From Clostridiaceae bacterium (GTDB lineage Bacteria > Bacillota > Clostridia > Saccharofermentanales > Saccharofermentanaceae): 64,000 nucleotides of DNA. Shown piece after piece: positions 36,373-45,808 of this stretch. Position numbers and translations under genes: made by a program. The first letter of the stretch is position 1. Every line of letters begins with the position of its first letter. Location of the stretch: the NCBI GenBank assembly GCA_012729635.1, contig JAAYCT010000012.1, forward strand, positions 1 to 64,000, given 5' to 3'. Below the pieces are notes generated by a model that saw only the letters and a list, made by a program, of their open reading frames with translations, had not been told where the DNA came from and did no database searches.

Positions 36373-38022
36373 ATGAAAAATCACGCAAATCCCGTCGTGC
36401 TTCTGATTAACGGTCCCAATCTGAATTTGCTCGGAAAACGCGATCCCGAACAATACGGATCGTTTACGCTTCAGGAGGTTTACGACGCGTTTCGGAGCAA
36501 GGCGGAGGAACTGGAAGTGGAGCCTCGTTTTTTTCAGTCGAACAGCGAGGGAGAGATCGTAACCGAAATCCAGAAGGCGATGGAATACGCGGACGGAATC
36601 GTAATCAATGCCGGCGCGCATACTCATTACAGCTACGCAATCATGGATGCGATCGAGGTATGCGGGCTTCCGGTCATGGAGGTTCATATTTCCGATATAC
36701 ATAAACGTGAGCCGTTTCGAAGGGTATCCGTTATTCGATCCGTTTGTGTCGATCAGGTATACGGGCTCGGAATCAACAGTTACCTTGTTGGGCTCGAAAA
36801 GCTTTGTGGGGAGCACATTTTCAAGAGCAGAGAAAAATCCGGAAAGGCAGACCGGACCGGCACGGATGAAAGCGAGGACCACCGAACGCGTCTTACAAAA
36901 TTGCGCGGACAGATAACGGAGATTGATTCCGAGTTGATGCGCGTTTTTAATCGAAGAATGAGTCTTGCCGAAAAAGTGGCGTACCTGAAGGTCTCCTCCG
37001 ACACGTCGGTTTACGATGCCGAACGCGAAGCCCAGGTGTCCGGTTTTGCCCGGAAAATGGCCGGAGAGGAAATGGGGACACGGGTCGATTCCATGATGAA
37101 AACGATGATGCGAATCTCCCGCGAGCGCCAATACGACATCCTGATCCAAAGGGATGTCGATTGGCCGATCGGAAAAGAGTTGGCGGGAGCGGAACGGAGC
37201 CTTGCGTCCGTGTCGACCGTCGCGTATGCGGGAACGGAAGGATCCTATTCCGAAATAGCGGCCCGAAAATTATTTTCGGATAAGCAATTCGTACGGGCGA
37301 GGACATTCTCCGCCGCTTGTGAGCTGCTTACCGAAAAACGCGCGGATGTCGCCGTCCTGCCCCTCGAAAACACAATCGTCGGAAGCGTTGACAATGTGTT
37401 TGAATTACTGCAAAAGAAGAATTTGTACATCGTCCGGGCGACTTCGGTCGAGGTCGCCCATCGCCTGGCTGTGCTTCCCGGAACAAGAACGGAGGACATT
37501 CGTACGGTTTCGAGTCATCCGCAAGGTCTGGCTCAATGCTCCGAAGCCATCATTCGTTACGGATGGGAAACGCTCGTTTCCGACAATACGGCCTTTTCCG
37601 CGGAGGAGGTTGCCCGCAGGGGCGATCGCTCGCTCGCGGCCATTTCATCCGAGGAGGCGGCAAGGCGAAATCATCTGGACATTCTTCCGATTGATGTTCG
37701 AAACGCCGACCAGAACCGGACGCGCTTCATCGTTGTGTCTTCAAGTTTGATCATTACCCCCGACGCGGACCGCATCAGTACGTTAATGCATCTTCCGCAC
37801 CGAAGCGGAGCACTGGTCTCCGCTCTGCAGGTTTTTGCCGATCGAGGGCTGAATCTGACCGCGATTTCGTCCAGGCCCATCGTGGGAACACCGGGTGAAT
37901 ATGCGTTCTTTTTGGATTTTATGTGTCCCTCGATGGGAAAGGATGCGCTTCTTGCGCTGTACCAGTTGTCATCGGAAATGCCGTATGTTAAAGTTTTGGG
38001 GTGGTATGTTGAGGAGGGCTAG
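36373..38022 (+). CDS. aroQ/pheA: Fusion of type II dehydroquinase with chorismate mutase-prephenate dehydratase
   Basis: This 549-residue single frame contains three enzymes and a regulatory domain. Residues 7-145: type II 3-dehydroquinate dehydratase (NGPNLNLLGKRDPEQYGS with catalytic Tyr28; INAGAHTHYS with the His). Residues 148-172: polar linker. About 174-258: AroQ-class chorismate mutase (LRGQITEIDSELMRVFNRRM, VYDAERE). About 282-455: prephenate dehydratase (YAGTEGSYSE, LPLENTIVGSV, NRTRF at 448-452). About 460-549: ACT domain (RSGAL, ISSRPI), where Phe normally inhibits. CM-PDT-ACT is the ordinary P-protein; the dehydroquinase in front is unusual. It catalyses step 3 of the shikimate pathway plus the Phe branch. 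No stop or frame change interrupts it. Confidence 0.93.
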   Translation: MKNHANPVVLLINGPNLNLLGKRDPEQYGSFTLQEVYDAFRSKAEELEVEPRFFQSNSEGEIVTEIQKAMEYADGIVINAGAHTHYSYAIMDAIEVCGLPVMEVHISDIHKREPFRRVSVIRSVCVDQVYGLGINSYLVGLEKLCGEHIFKSREKSGKADRTGTDESEDHRTRLTKLRGQITEIDSELMRVFNRRMSLAEKVAYLKVSSDTSVYDAEREAQVSGFARKMAGEEMGTRVDSMMKTMMRISRERQYDILIQRDVDWPIGKELAGAERSLASVSTVAYAGTEGSYSEIAARKLFSDKQFVRARTFSAACELLTEKRADVAVLPLENTIVGSVDNVFELLQKKNLYIVRATSVEVAHRLAVLPGTRTEDIRTVSSHPQGLAQCSEAIIRYGWETLVSDNTAFSAEEVARRGDRSLAAISSEEAARRNHLDILPIDVRNADQNRTRFIVVSSSLIITPDADRISTLMHLPHRSGALVSALQVFADRGLNLTAISSRPIVGTPGEYAFFLDFMCPSMGKDALLALYQLSSEMPYVKVLGWYVEEG

Positions 38023-38090
38023 TCCCCGAAGTCTTCGGCAGAAAAATATTGTCTCATTCGCGATGTATCGAACGTATAGTGGAGGATACC

Positions 38091-39146
38091 ATGTCAGTGA
38101 ATACAACTCCGAACCAGGTGGGTGCCCAATGTCCCGGAAATATGCGAGCGACGGACAGCAGACCGAAAAAGAACGGATGTCTGATTGCCGCGCTGATCGG
38201 AGGGGGCGTCCTGATTGTGTTTATTATTGTTTTTTTCGCGTTGTTCGTTTATCTGCTTTCTGCGCCTTCTGCAGATGATGTGTCGACCTACTCCGGCCGC
38301 GACGGTTTTGTCGCCGTTCTTCATGTGGAAGGGACCATCACAAATACCCGGTCAACCGGATTATTTGCGACTCCGGAAGAATACGATCACGAATACCTTA
38401 TGAATGCCGTCCACTCATTGATCGGAAACCCGAATAACAAGGGAATTCTTCTTTATATCGATTCCCCGGGCGGAGAGGTCTATACGACCGATGAGCTGTA
38501 CTTAAAGCTCCTCGAATATAAGGAAATAACCGGTCGCCCGATTTACGCATATTGCGCCAGTATGGCGGCCTCCGGCGGCTATTACCTGGCCGTAACGGGG
38601 GATAAAATACTGATGAACCGGAACTGTATGACCGGATCGATCGGCGTAACCGCAGGCACGGTCATCGACATTTCCGGGTTTCTTCAGGAGAATGGGATAA
38701 AGACGACATCGATATACGTCGGGAAAAATAAGAACATGGGAAGCTATTTCGATGAATTTTCCGACGAACAAAAAGAAATATATACCGGTATCCTTCAGGA
38801 ATCATATGATCAGTTTGTCGAAGTCGTCGCCGACGGCCGTAATATGAGCGTCGAAGAAGTAACAGTCCTTGCGGACGGAAGAATATACTCCCCCAAGCAA
38901 GCCCTCGAAAACGGACTGATTGACGGAATCATGGGCTATCAGGAGACGGTTGATCTTTTTATTCGGGATCAGGAATGGCCGGAATCCGTTTCGTTTGTTC
39001 CCTTCCGACCGGTCACGCAAATCGGATTCGGCAGCTTATTTGCGATGCTTGAAGGGAATCGGCAAACGGATCTTGAGAACTATCTTTCCCATGCCGGGAA
39101 TCCGATTGAGGGAATGGCCTACTATTACGAAGGCTTCGGTAGATAG
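38091..39146 (+). CDS. sppA: Signal peptide peptidase SppA
   Basis: This 351-residue membrane serine protease degrades leftover signal peptides. ATG 38091 has GGAGG upstream. One membrane helix lies at about 31-56; the protease domain follows outside or at the membrane. The Ser-Lys dyad is likely Ser161 in MAASGGYY and Lys212 or Lys214 in GKNKNMGSY. The oxyanion region IDSPGGEV and the motif TGSIGV are typical. Length fits the short Gram-positive type. It is 68 bases after the aromatic operon and may have its own start. Confidence 0.92.
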   Translation: MSVNTTPNQVGAQCPGNMRATDSRPKKNGCLIAALIGGGVLIVFIIVFFALFVYLLSAPSADDVSTYSGRDGFVAVLHVEGTITNTRSTGLFATPEEYDHEYLMNAVHSLIGNPNNKGILLYIDSPGGEVYTTDELYLKLLEYKEITGRPIYAYCASMAASGGYYLAVTGDKILMNRNCMTGSIGVTAGTVIDISGFLQENGIKTTSIYVGKNKNMGSYFDEFSDEQKEIYTGILQESYDQFVEVVADGRNMSVEEVTVLADGRIYSPKQALENGLIDGIMGYQETVDLFIRDQEWPESVSFVPFRPVTQIGFGSLFAMLEGNRQTDLENYLSHAGNPIEGMAYYYEGFGR

Positions 39147-39174
39147 ATCCGTTTTTTTGGATCCGTTGATCGGT

Positions 39175-39951
39175 TTATTCGGATACAAGGGGCTTTCTCG
39201 ATGACCACAGAGATTCGAACCGCTCACAGACGTCGCGATAGTTTTCCGGAGTCCCGATATCGATGCAGGTTCCCTCCGCGCGAAAAGCGAAAACGTCCGT
39301 TTTTCCGTAAAGCCAAGCGGGGAAATTGCCCGGAGCGTCCGGCGTATTTCCCTCGTCGAGATACTCGCGTATTTTTTGAAGGGTTTCTTTTTTGTAAAAA
39401 TATGTCGCGTAAATGGCGGTGTCGGATTCCGGCTCCGACGGTTTCTCAACCATTTTCAGCACTTTCCCGTCCGCATCCAGAGTAGCGACCGCCAGCTTAC
39501 GGAGTTGATCCGGATCCGTTACCCGAACGGCAATCAAGGTGTCTTTCCCGGTTTTTTTGAAGAAATCATACATATCGCGCATTCGATACGTGAACAGATT
39601 GTCTCCGGCTACAATCACGACATCTTCATCGATTCCGAGCCTGTCGATTGCGAATTGAATGTCTCCGATTGCGCCGAGACGCGTTTCGTTATCCGAGGTC
39701 CCGTCATCAAGGACGATGATGGGTGTATCCGGTCGGATTTGACGTCTTTTTTTTGCCCATTCCTCAAAGTGCTCCGCGAATCGATGGTTGGTAATCAGAC
39801 AGATTTTGTTTATTTCGGGAAGGGTATCGATTTCGTCGACGATATAGTCCAGCATCGGGCGACCCGCAACCGGTAGAAGCGGTTTGGGCGTGTTGATTGT
39901 TAGCGGATAAAGGCGAGTCGCGTAGCCGGCGACGAGTAAAATTGCAATCAT
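39175..39951 (-). CDS. Sugar nucleotidyltransferase (NTP_transferase family)
   Basis: This 258-residue enzyme would join a sugar 1-phosphate to a nucleotide. The N-terminus ILLVAGYATRLYPLT is the nucleotide loop, with GYATR in place of the usual GxGTR; TPKPLLPVAGRPML follows. Other motifs are VVIVAGDNLF (metal Asp) and VEKPSEPESD. It resembles glucose-1-phosphate thymidylyl- or uridylyltransferases but is short; sugar and nucleotide cannot be assigned. GGGAGG precedes ATG 39951. It stands alone, divergent from glmU. Confidence 0.85.
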   Translation of the reverse strand: MIAILLVAGYATRLYPLTINTPKPLLPVAGRPMLDYIVDEIDTLPEINKICLITNHRFAEHFEEWAKKRRQIRPDTPIIVLDDGTSDNETRLGAIGDIQFAIDRLGIDEDVVIVAGDNLFTYRMRDMYDFFKKTGKDTLIAVRVTDPDQLRKLAVATLDADGKVLKMVEKPSEPESDTAIYATYFYKKETLQKIREYLDEGNTPDAPGNFPAWLYGKTDVFAFRAEGTCIDIGTPENYRDVCERFESLWSSRKPLVSE

Positions 39952-40195
39952 GGTTGCCTCCCGAGCGATTGTATTCTCACTTCATCGTATCAGGCATTCG
40001 CAAACAAGGGAAGTCCGCACCGGATTTATTACCGAAAAAGAAGCCGAAATCCATTTTATCGCTTTCCTCGACGCTTCAATCGTGTATAATGATTTCGGAT
40101 AAGAAAGCACCGGAAACAAGTCCCCCCGTAAGACAAGTTTTCGGCGCGTTTTCGCGTTCTTATGATGAACCGAGGAAATAAAGGAGATTACTTAT

Positions 40196-41605
40196 ATGGA
40201 TGTATGCGCGGTCGTAATGGCAGCCGGAGAAGGAAAGCGGATGAACACCAATCACTCGAAGGTCGTACAATGGGCGGCCGGACGACCGATTATCCTTTGG
40301 GTGGCAGAAGCTCTGAAAGGAGTCGGAGCCAAGGAACAGGTATACATCGTCGGGCACAGACAAGAGGAGGTTCGCGCGGTGCTCGGAGAGGATGTTGCGT
40401 TTGTTCTTCAGGAGCACCAACTCGGAACGGGACATGCCGTAATGCAGGCCACTCCGTTTTTGGAGGGCAGAAACGGCTGTACAATCGTTCTTCCGGGAGA
40501 CGCTCCGCTGATAACGAGCGATACGCTGCGTGCCGCCATCGATTATTTCGAAAAGGGGGATTTCGGAGCGGTAGTCGTTTCCGCAATCGCGGATAATCCC
40601 GCGGGGTACGGACGATTGGTTCGGGACGAAGAAGGGAACGTACAGAGGATTGTAGAGGATCGCGACGCGACGGAAAGCGAAAAAAAGATTCGTGAAATCA
40701 ATTCATCCATCTATTGTTTTCGCACACCGCTTCTGATATCCGCGCTCGGACGCATCGACGCAAAAAACGCACAGAAGGAATATTATTTGCCGGATACGAT
40801 CGGGATATTGATTCGGGACGGGCATAAGGTCGGCGCTCTGGTGGCGGATTTTGATGAGACCCGCGGAGTGAATGACCGAATCGAGCTCCAACAGGTCGGT
40901 AAAATATTGAACGGAAAAATATGCGAGCGACATATGAGAAACGGCGTTCAGATTATTGATTCAAATACAACCTGGATTGACGATACGGTTCGAATCGGAA
41001 AGGATACGGTTTTATTGCCGGGAACGATGATCCGGGGAGACACATCCATCGGAGAAGAGTGCAGAATCGGGGAGAATACCCGAATTGACGATTCGGTCGT
41101 CGGGGACAAAACCACGGTGGAATACTCGGTTCTTCGTAATTGCAGGGTCGGGAAAAACTGTAGAATCGGCCCGTTTTCACACATTCGACCGGAATCGGTT
41201 CTCGCGGATAACGTGACCATCGGAGCCTATGTCGAGGTGAAAAACTCAAACGTCGGGGATTTTTCGAGGGCCAGACATCTCACGTATATCGGAGATGCAC
41301 AGGTCGGTAAGAACGTCAATTTCGGCTGCGGAACCGTCACCTGCAATTATGACGGTTTGGACAAGTCCGCCTGTATCATTCGGGACAATGTGTTTATCGG
41401 CGGAAACTCCAACCTGATTTCCCCCGTTACGCTCAACGAAAACTGTTATATTGCAGCCGGCTCGACAATCACCGATGACGTGCCGGAATTGAGCCTGGCT
41501 ATCGCGCGTTCGCAACAAATCAATAAAGAAAACTGGGTCGTCAAGAAGAACCGTCTGCGGGCTGCGAAGCTGATTCAGCCGGATCGCAGACGGGAAGGGG
41601 TTTAA
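40196..41605 (+). CDS. glmU: Bifunctional GlmU (GlcNAc-1-P uridylyltransferase / GlcN-1-P acetyltransferase)
   Basis: This 469-residue enzyme makes UDP-GlcNAc, the entry to peptidoglycan. Residues 1 to about 230 are the uridylyltransferase: VVMAAGEGKRMNTNHSKV, QLGTGHAVMQA, LPGDAPL. Residues about 250-455 are a left-handed beta-helix acetyltransferase with hexapeptide repeats and GPFSHIRP, VEVKNS, TCNYDG. AAGGAGA precedes ATG 40196. A TATAAT lies at 40085-40090. It heads glmU-pth-mfd, an order common in Bacillota. Confidence 0.95.
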   Translation: MDVCAVVMAAGEGKRMNTNHSKVVQWAAGRPIILWVAEALKGVGAKEQVYIVGHRQEEVRAVLGEDVAFVLQEHQLGTGHAVMQATPFLEGRNGCTIVLPGDAPLITSDTLRAAIDYFEKGDFGAVVVSAIADNPAGYGRLVRDEEGNVQRIVEDRDATESEKKIREINSSIYCFRTPLLISALGRIDAKNAQKEYYLPDTIGILIRDGHKVGALVADFDETRGVNDRIELQQVGKILNGKICERHMRNGVQIIDSNTTWIDDTVRIGKDTVLLPGTMIRGDTSIGEECRIGENTRIDDSVVGDKTTVEYSVLRNCRVGKNCRIGPFSHIRPESVLADNVTIGAYVEVKNSNVGDFSRARHLTYIGDAQVGKNVNFGCGTVTCNYDGLDKSACIIRDNVFIGGNSNLISPVTLNENCYIAAGSTITDDVPELSLAIARSQQINKENWVVKKNRLRAAKLIQPDRRREGV

Positions 41606-41608
41606 CGG

Positions 41609-42142
41609 ATGTGGCTGATTGCGGGGCTGGGGAATCCCGGTCCGAAATATGTTTATAACTGGCATAACTGCGGCTTTATGGCGCTTGAGGTGCTCGCCCA
41701 AAGAAACAACATTTCGCTGAACCGGAGCAAGTTTTCCGGTTCGTACGGGAAGGGACGGATATTCGGGGAGGAAGTCGTTTTGCTTCGTCCCGGCACGTAT
41801 ATGAATTGTTCGGGACTGAGCATTCGTCAGGCCTTGCATTTTTATAAAATCGAGCCGGAGCGATTGATTGTTGTATATGATGACATCGATCTGAAACGCG
41901 GATCGATCCGCGTTCGCTCGTCGGGAGGAGCCGGGACGCATAACGGAATGAAATCCGTTATCGGGGAGATCGGATCCAAAGATTTCGTTCGGGTCCGAAT
42001 TGGTATCGGCCCGGCACCCGAGCATTTTGAACTCGCGGATTTCGTTCTTTCCGATATCCCGAAAGAAGATCATGAGCAAATGTTTACCGCTTTTACCGAA
42101 GCGGCTTTGGCGGTTGAAAAACGAGTCGGAGATTTTGCATGA
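41609..42142 (+). CDS. pth: Peptidyl-tRNA hydrolase
   Basis: This 177-residue enzyme frees tRNA from stalled peptidyl-tRNA. Motifs are IAGLGNPGPKY, catalytic His19 in NWHNCGFMAL, RPGTYMNCSG, VVYDDIDLKRGSIRVR and SGGAGTHNGMKSVI. It lies three bases after glmU and overlaps mfd by ATGA. Confidence 0.95.
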   Translation: MWLIAGLGNPGPKYVYNWHNCGFMALEVLAQRNNISLNRSKFSGSYGKGRIFGEEVVLLRPGTYMNCSGLSIRQALHFYKIEPERLIVVYDDIDLKRGSIRVRSSGGAGTHNGMKSVIGEIGSKDFVRVRIGIGPAPEHFELADFVLSDIPKEDHEQMFTAFTEAALAVEKRVGDFA

Positions 42143-45100
42143 GCGAGTCGGGTTTGGATACGAGCCATCGCCGACCGGAAGCGACGATTGATGATGTCAT
42201 TTCGGTTTCTCGAAATGATCCCGTAATCGGACGTGTTGTCCGGTTGATCTCGGAAGGCGGGACTTCTCCCCTGAATCTGACGGGGATGCCCGAGCCGATG
42301 AAGGCATATTTGATTGCGGTTCTTTCCTCGGAAACGGGACGACCCGCAGTAGTTGCGGTTGCCGACGAGCTGGTTGCAAGAAGAATGCAGGCGGACTTAT
42401 CGGCTTTTTTTGGAGATGAGGTGCCGATTCTGCGTCAGCGTGAGCTCAGTCTTACGGATGTGGATGCCTCGAGTCGCGGCACGGAGCTGGATCGAATACG
42501 GGTGCTTCGGCGGATTGTCTCCGGTGAATTCGCGGCCGTGATTGTAACCTCGGGAGCATTATGTAATAGACTGATGCCGGTTGAGGATTTTCGAAAAGCG
42601 GAAATTCGTTTGTCAAAAGGAATGCATGTAAGCCCGGAGGATCTCGCGATGCGCCTGGTCGGAAACGGCTTTGAGCGGGTACGTGCGGTCGAGGGAGAGG
42701 GAGAATTTGCTCGAAGAGGCGATATTCTCGACGTTTTTCCGGTCGGCTCCGAGCGCCCGATTCGATTCTCGTTTTTCGACGATGAAATCGACGGAATCAA
42801 ATCATTTGATATGAATTCTCAACGGTCGGTTGAGGTTCTTGCCTCCGTCCATCTCGACATCGCCCGTGAAATCCTGGTTCCCGAGGCACGACGGGATTCT
42901 TTGGCCGCCGAAATTGCCGACGAGGGTGAACGGGCAAGAGCGGACGCGATTGCGAACGGTGCGGAAAGAGATGTCTGCGATCGATTTCTTCGCGGCGCGA
43001 TTTCCGACGCTCAGCGTATTTCCGACGGGATTCCTTTTTCGGGACTTGAGAAGTGGATCCGACGAATCTACAAGCAAAGCAATACGACCCTTGATTATCT
43101 ACGATTGGGGAACACGTTGTTTTTCGCGGATGAATTGATTCAGATTCGGAAAAGAGCGGACGCACACACCGCGGATTTCAGACACAGATTTTCTTCGATG
43201 CTTGAAAAGGGACAGATTCTCCCGATCTCGGAGGATCTGTTACTTAGAAGCGACGAAGTGATGGCGGGGATATCCGGGCGACCGGGAACGGTTACGCTTT
43301 CCACGCTTCCGACATCCGGAAACGGTCTTTCGGGCGGAGAGCGTTTTGAAATCTCCGGAAGAGCATCGGACAGTTTTCGGGGAAACGAGGAGCGATTGGC
43401 TCAAACGATTTCCGAACGGAACCGACAGCGTTTATCCACTTATATTATGGCCGGTGAAGGAGCAAGAGCCGCCGGACTGAAGTCGTTGCTTTTTGAGCGG
43501 GAAGCATTCGCTCCGATTCTTTCCGCGACCCTTCCCTCGGGGTTTGAATATCCCGGTGCCGGGCTTTGGATCGTCGGTACGCAGGATGTTTTCGGCATTG
43601 ACCGTCCGATGCGTAAAAAAAGAGTTCAGGGAGTCCGCATCGACTTGTTCGGAGATTTGATTCCGGGCGAGCTGGTGGTACATGATATACACGGAATCGG
43701 AAGATACGACGGGATTGTGAATTTGCTCAGCGGCGGCATCCGGAGAGATTATCTGAAAATCAGCTATGCATCGGACGACTCGCTTTATATTCCCACGGAA
43801 AGTCTGGACTCGATTCAAAAATATGTCGGGACCGAGGGCCGAACCCCTAAACTGTCCCGACTCGGCGGACAGGACTGGAACCGCATGAAGGAACGTGCGC
43901 GGGGCAGTATCCGAAAGCTCGCGATCGACCTGGTCACGCTTTACGCGCGACGTCGTGAATTAAGAGGCCACGCTTTTTCACCGGATTCGCCCTGGCAGAG
44001 GCAGTTTGAAGAGGATTTTCCTTATACGGAAACACAGGATCAAATCAACGCGATTCGGGAAATCAAGAAGGATATGGAAAGCGATCGGATCATGGATCGA
44101 CTCCTGTGCGGAGATGTCGGGTTCGGAAAGACCGAGGTCGCTTTTCGCGCGATTTTCAAATGCATCATGGACGGGAAACAAGCACTCATGCTTGCTCCTA
44201 CGACTGTTTTGGTTCAACAGCATTATGAGAATCTGAAACAGCGATTGGACGGCTACCCGGTTCACATCGGTTTGCTGTCACGATTCGCGACGCCCGCGGA
44301 GGTGAAAAAGACCGTTCAGGGATTCAACGAAGGTACGATTGATGTGGTCGTCGGAACACACCGGGTTCTCTCGAAGGACATCGCCCCGAAGGATCTCGGT
44401 TTGCTCGTTGTGGATGAGGAGCAACGTTTCGGGGTCGAGCATAAGGAGCGCATTAAATCGCTCCGATCTTCGGTCGATGTTCTGACGATGACGGCGACAC
44501 CAATCCCGAGAACACTTCATATGTCTCTTTCGGGTATCCGCGAAATATCCGTGATCGAGGAGCCGCCTCTGGATCGTCGTCCGGTCCAAACCTATGTTTT
44601 GGAATTTGAGCCGGACATCATTTCCGAAGCTTGCGTGCGCGAAATATCCAGGCAAGGACAGGTTTTCTATCTGTTCAACGACACGCACCGAATCGAGGAG
44701 AAGGTGGCCGAGCTCGAAAAAGCTTTGCCCGGCGCCCGAATCGTCATGGGACACGGTAAGATGCCGGAGCGGCAGCTCGAGCAGATCATCGAGCATTTTA
44801 TTCGTCATGAGGCGGATATTCTGGTATGTACAACAATCATCGAGTCCGGGATTGATATGCCGAATGTCAACACGATTGTCGTGGAGAACGCGGACCGATT
44901 CGGCCTGGCTCAACTGTATCAATTGCGGGGACGCGTCGGTCGATCGGGTCGTCAGGCGTATGCGTATATCACCTATAAGAGAGATAAGGTGCTGACGGAA
45001 GACGCTCAAAAGCGATTGGCGGCGATCCGCGATTTTACCGAACTCGGATCGGGCTTTAAGATCGCACTGAAGGATTTGGAGGTCCGGGGCGCCGGAAATC

Positions 45101-45684
45101 TGCTCGGCGGGGAGCAGCACGGACAGATGGATGTAATCGGTTATGAGCTTTATTGCCGCATGCTGGACGAGGAGATCAAGAACCTCAGCGGAATCGAGAC
45201 GATACGGCCCCGAGAAGCCAGCGTGGATATTGAAATCGATGCGTATCTTCCTCCGGAATATATTCAGGATGAGGGACAACGCATGGATGCTTACCGCAGG
45301 ATTGCTTCCGTGATGAGTTATAAGGACTGGAAGGACGTGCTTGAGGAGCTGTCCGATCGCTACGGACCGCCTCCGAAGGAAGCCCGTGTTCTCGCGGACA
45401 TTGCCTATGTACGCAAGATGGCGGCGAATTTTGACTTCTCGCGTGTTACAATCAAGAGCGGTGCGGCCTATTTTTATTACGCGGATGACGCTCGACCGGA
45501 TATGAAGGCGCTGGCACGGGTTCTCGGCGATTCGCGATATTCGGGGAGAATTCTGGTTTCCTCCATAGGGAAACCTTATGTTCGCTTTCAGCCGGAACAG
45601 GCATCCGTCGAAAATATTACCCCGTTCTTACGGATGTTTTTTATGCGCATGGAAGGAATCGATCCGGAGGATGGAAATCATTGA
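42139..45684 (+). CDS. mfd: Transcription-repair coupling factor
   Basis: This 1181-residue ATP-dependent translocase removes RNA polymerase stalled at DNA damage and recruits UvrA. Domain order: UvrB-like N-terminal region, RNA polymerase-interacting domain near 505-575 (GELVVHDIHGIGRYDGI), RecG-like helicase with LLCGDVGFGKTEVAFRA (Walker A), VVDEEQRFGVEHKE (DEEQ box), MTATPIPRTLHMSL, and GLAQLYQLRGRVGRS, then the TRCF C-terminal domain. The UvrA-contact half appears divergent in sequence but the length is normal. Start overlaps pth. Confidence 0.96.
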   Translation: MSESGLDTSHRRPEATIDDVISVSRNDPVIGRVVRLISEGGTSPLNLTGMPEPMKAYLIAVLSSETGRPAVVAVADELVARRMQADLSAFFGDEVPILRQRELSLTDVDASSRGTELDRIRVLRRIVSGEFAAVIVTSGALCNRLMPVEDFRKAEIRLSKGMHVSPEDLAMRLVGNGFERVRAVEGEGEFARRGDILDVFPVGSERPIRFSFFDDEIDGIKSFDMNSQRSVEVLASVHLDIAREILVPEARRDSLAAEIADEGERARADAIANGAERDVCDRFLRGAISDAQRISDGIPFSGLEKWIRRIYKQSNTTLDYLRLGNTLFFADELIQIRKRADAHTADFRHRFSSMLEKGQILPISEDLLLRSDEVMAGISGRPGTVTLSTLPTSGNGLSGGERFEISGRASDSFRGNEERLAQTISERNRQRLSTYIMAGEGARAAGLKSLLFEREAFAPILSATLPSGFEYPGAGLWIVGTQDVFGIDRPMRKKRVQGVRIDLFGDLIPGELVVHDIHGIGRYDGIVNLLSGGIRRDYLKISYASDDSLYIPTESLDSIQKYVGTEGRTPKLSRLGGQDWNRMKERARGSIRKLAIDLVTLYARRRELRGHAFSPDSPWQRQFEEDFPYTETQDQINAIREIKKDMESDRIMDRLLCGDVGFGKTEVAFRAIFKCIMDGKQALMLAPTTVLVQQHYENLKQRLDGYPVHIGLLSRFATPAEVKKTVQGFNEGTIDVVVGTHRVLSKDIAPKDLGLLVVDEEQRFGVEHKERIKSLRSSVDVLTMTATPIPRTLHMSLSGIREISVIEEPPLDRRPVQTYVLEFEPDIISEACVREISRQGQVFYLFNDTHRIEEKVAELEKALPGARIVMGHGKMPERQLEQIIEHFIRHEADILVCTTIIESGIDMPNVNTIVVENADRFGLAQLYQLRGRVGRSGRQAYAYITYKRDKVLTEDAQKRLAAIRDFTELGSGFKIALKDLEVRGAGNLLGGEQHGQMDVIGYELYCRMLDEEIKNLSGIETIRPREASVDIEIDAYLPPEYIQDEGQRMDAYRRIASVMSYKDWKDVLEELSDRYGPPPKEARVLADIAYVRKMAANFDFSRVTIKSGAAYFYYADDARPDMKALARVLGDSRYSGRILVSSIGKPYVRFQPEQASVENITPFLRMFFMRMEGIDPEDGNH

Positions 45685-45808
45685 TGGATTCCGATTGCGG
45701 CTGACCGGATTTCGACCATTCTTTTCTGCCGATCCGTTCCGATAAAAAAATGGTTGTACGAACCAAGGATATGCTATATTGGATAAACAAGAAAAAAGGG
45801 AGGAAAGC

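Noticed and set aside
39200-39230. tRNA on the minus strand (GGTTCGAATC motif)
   Set aside because: It lies within the coding end of the nucleotidyltransferase and no cloverleaf forms around it.
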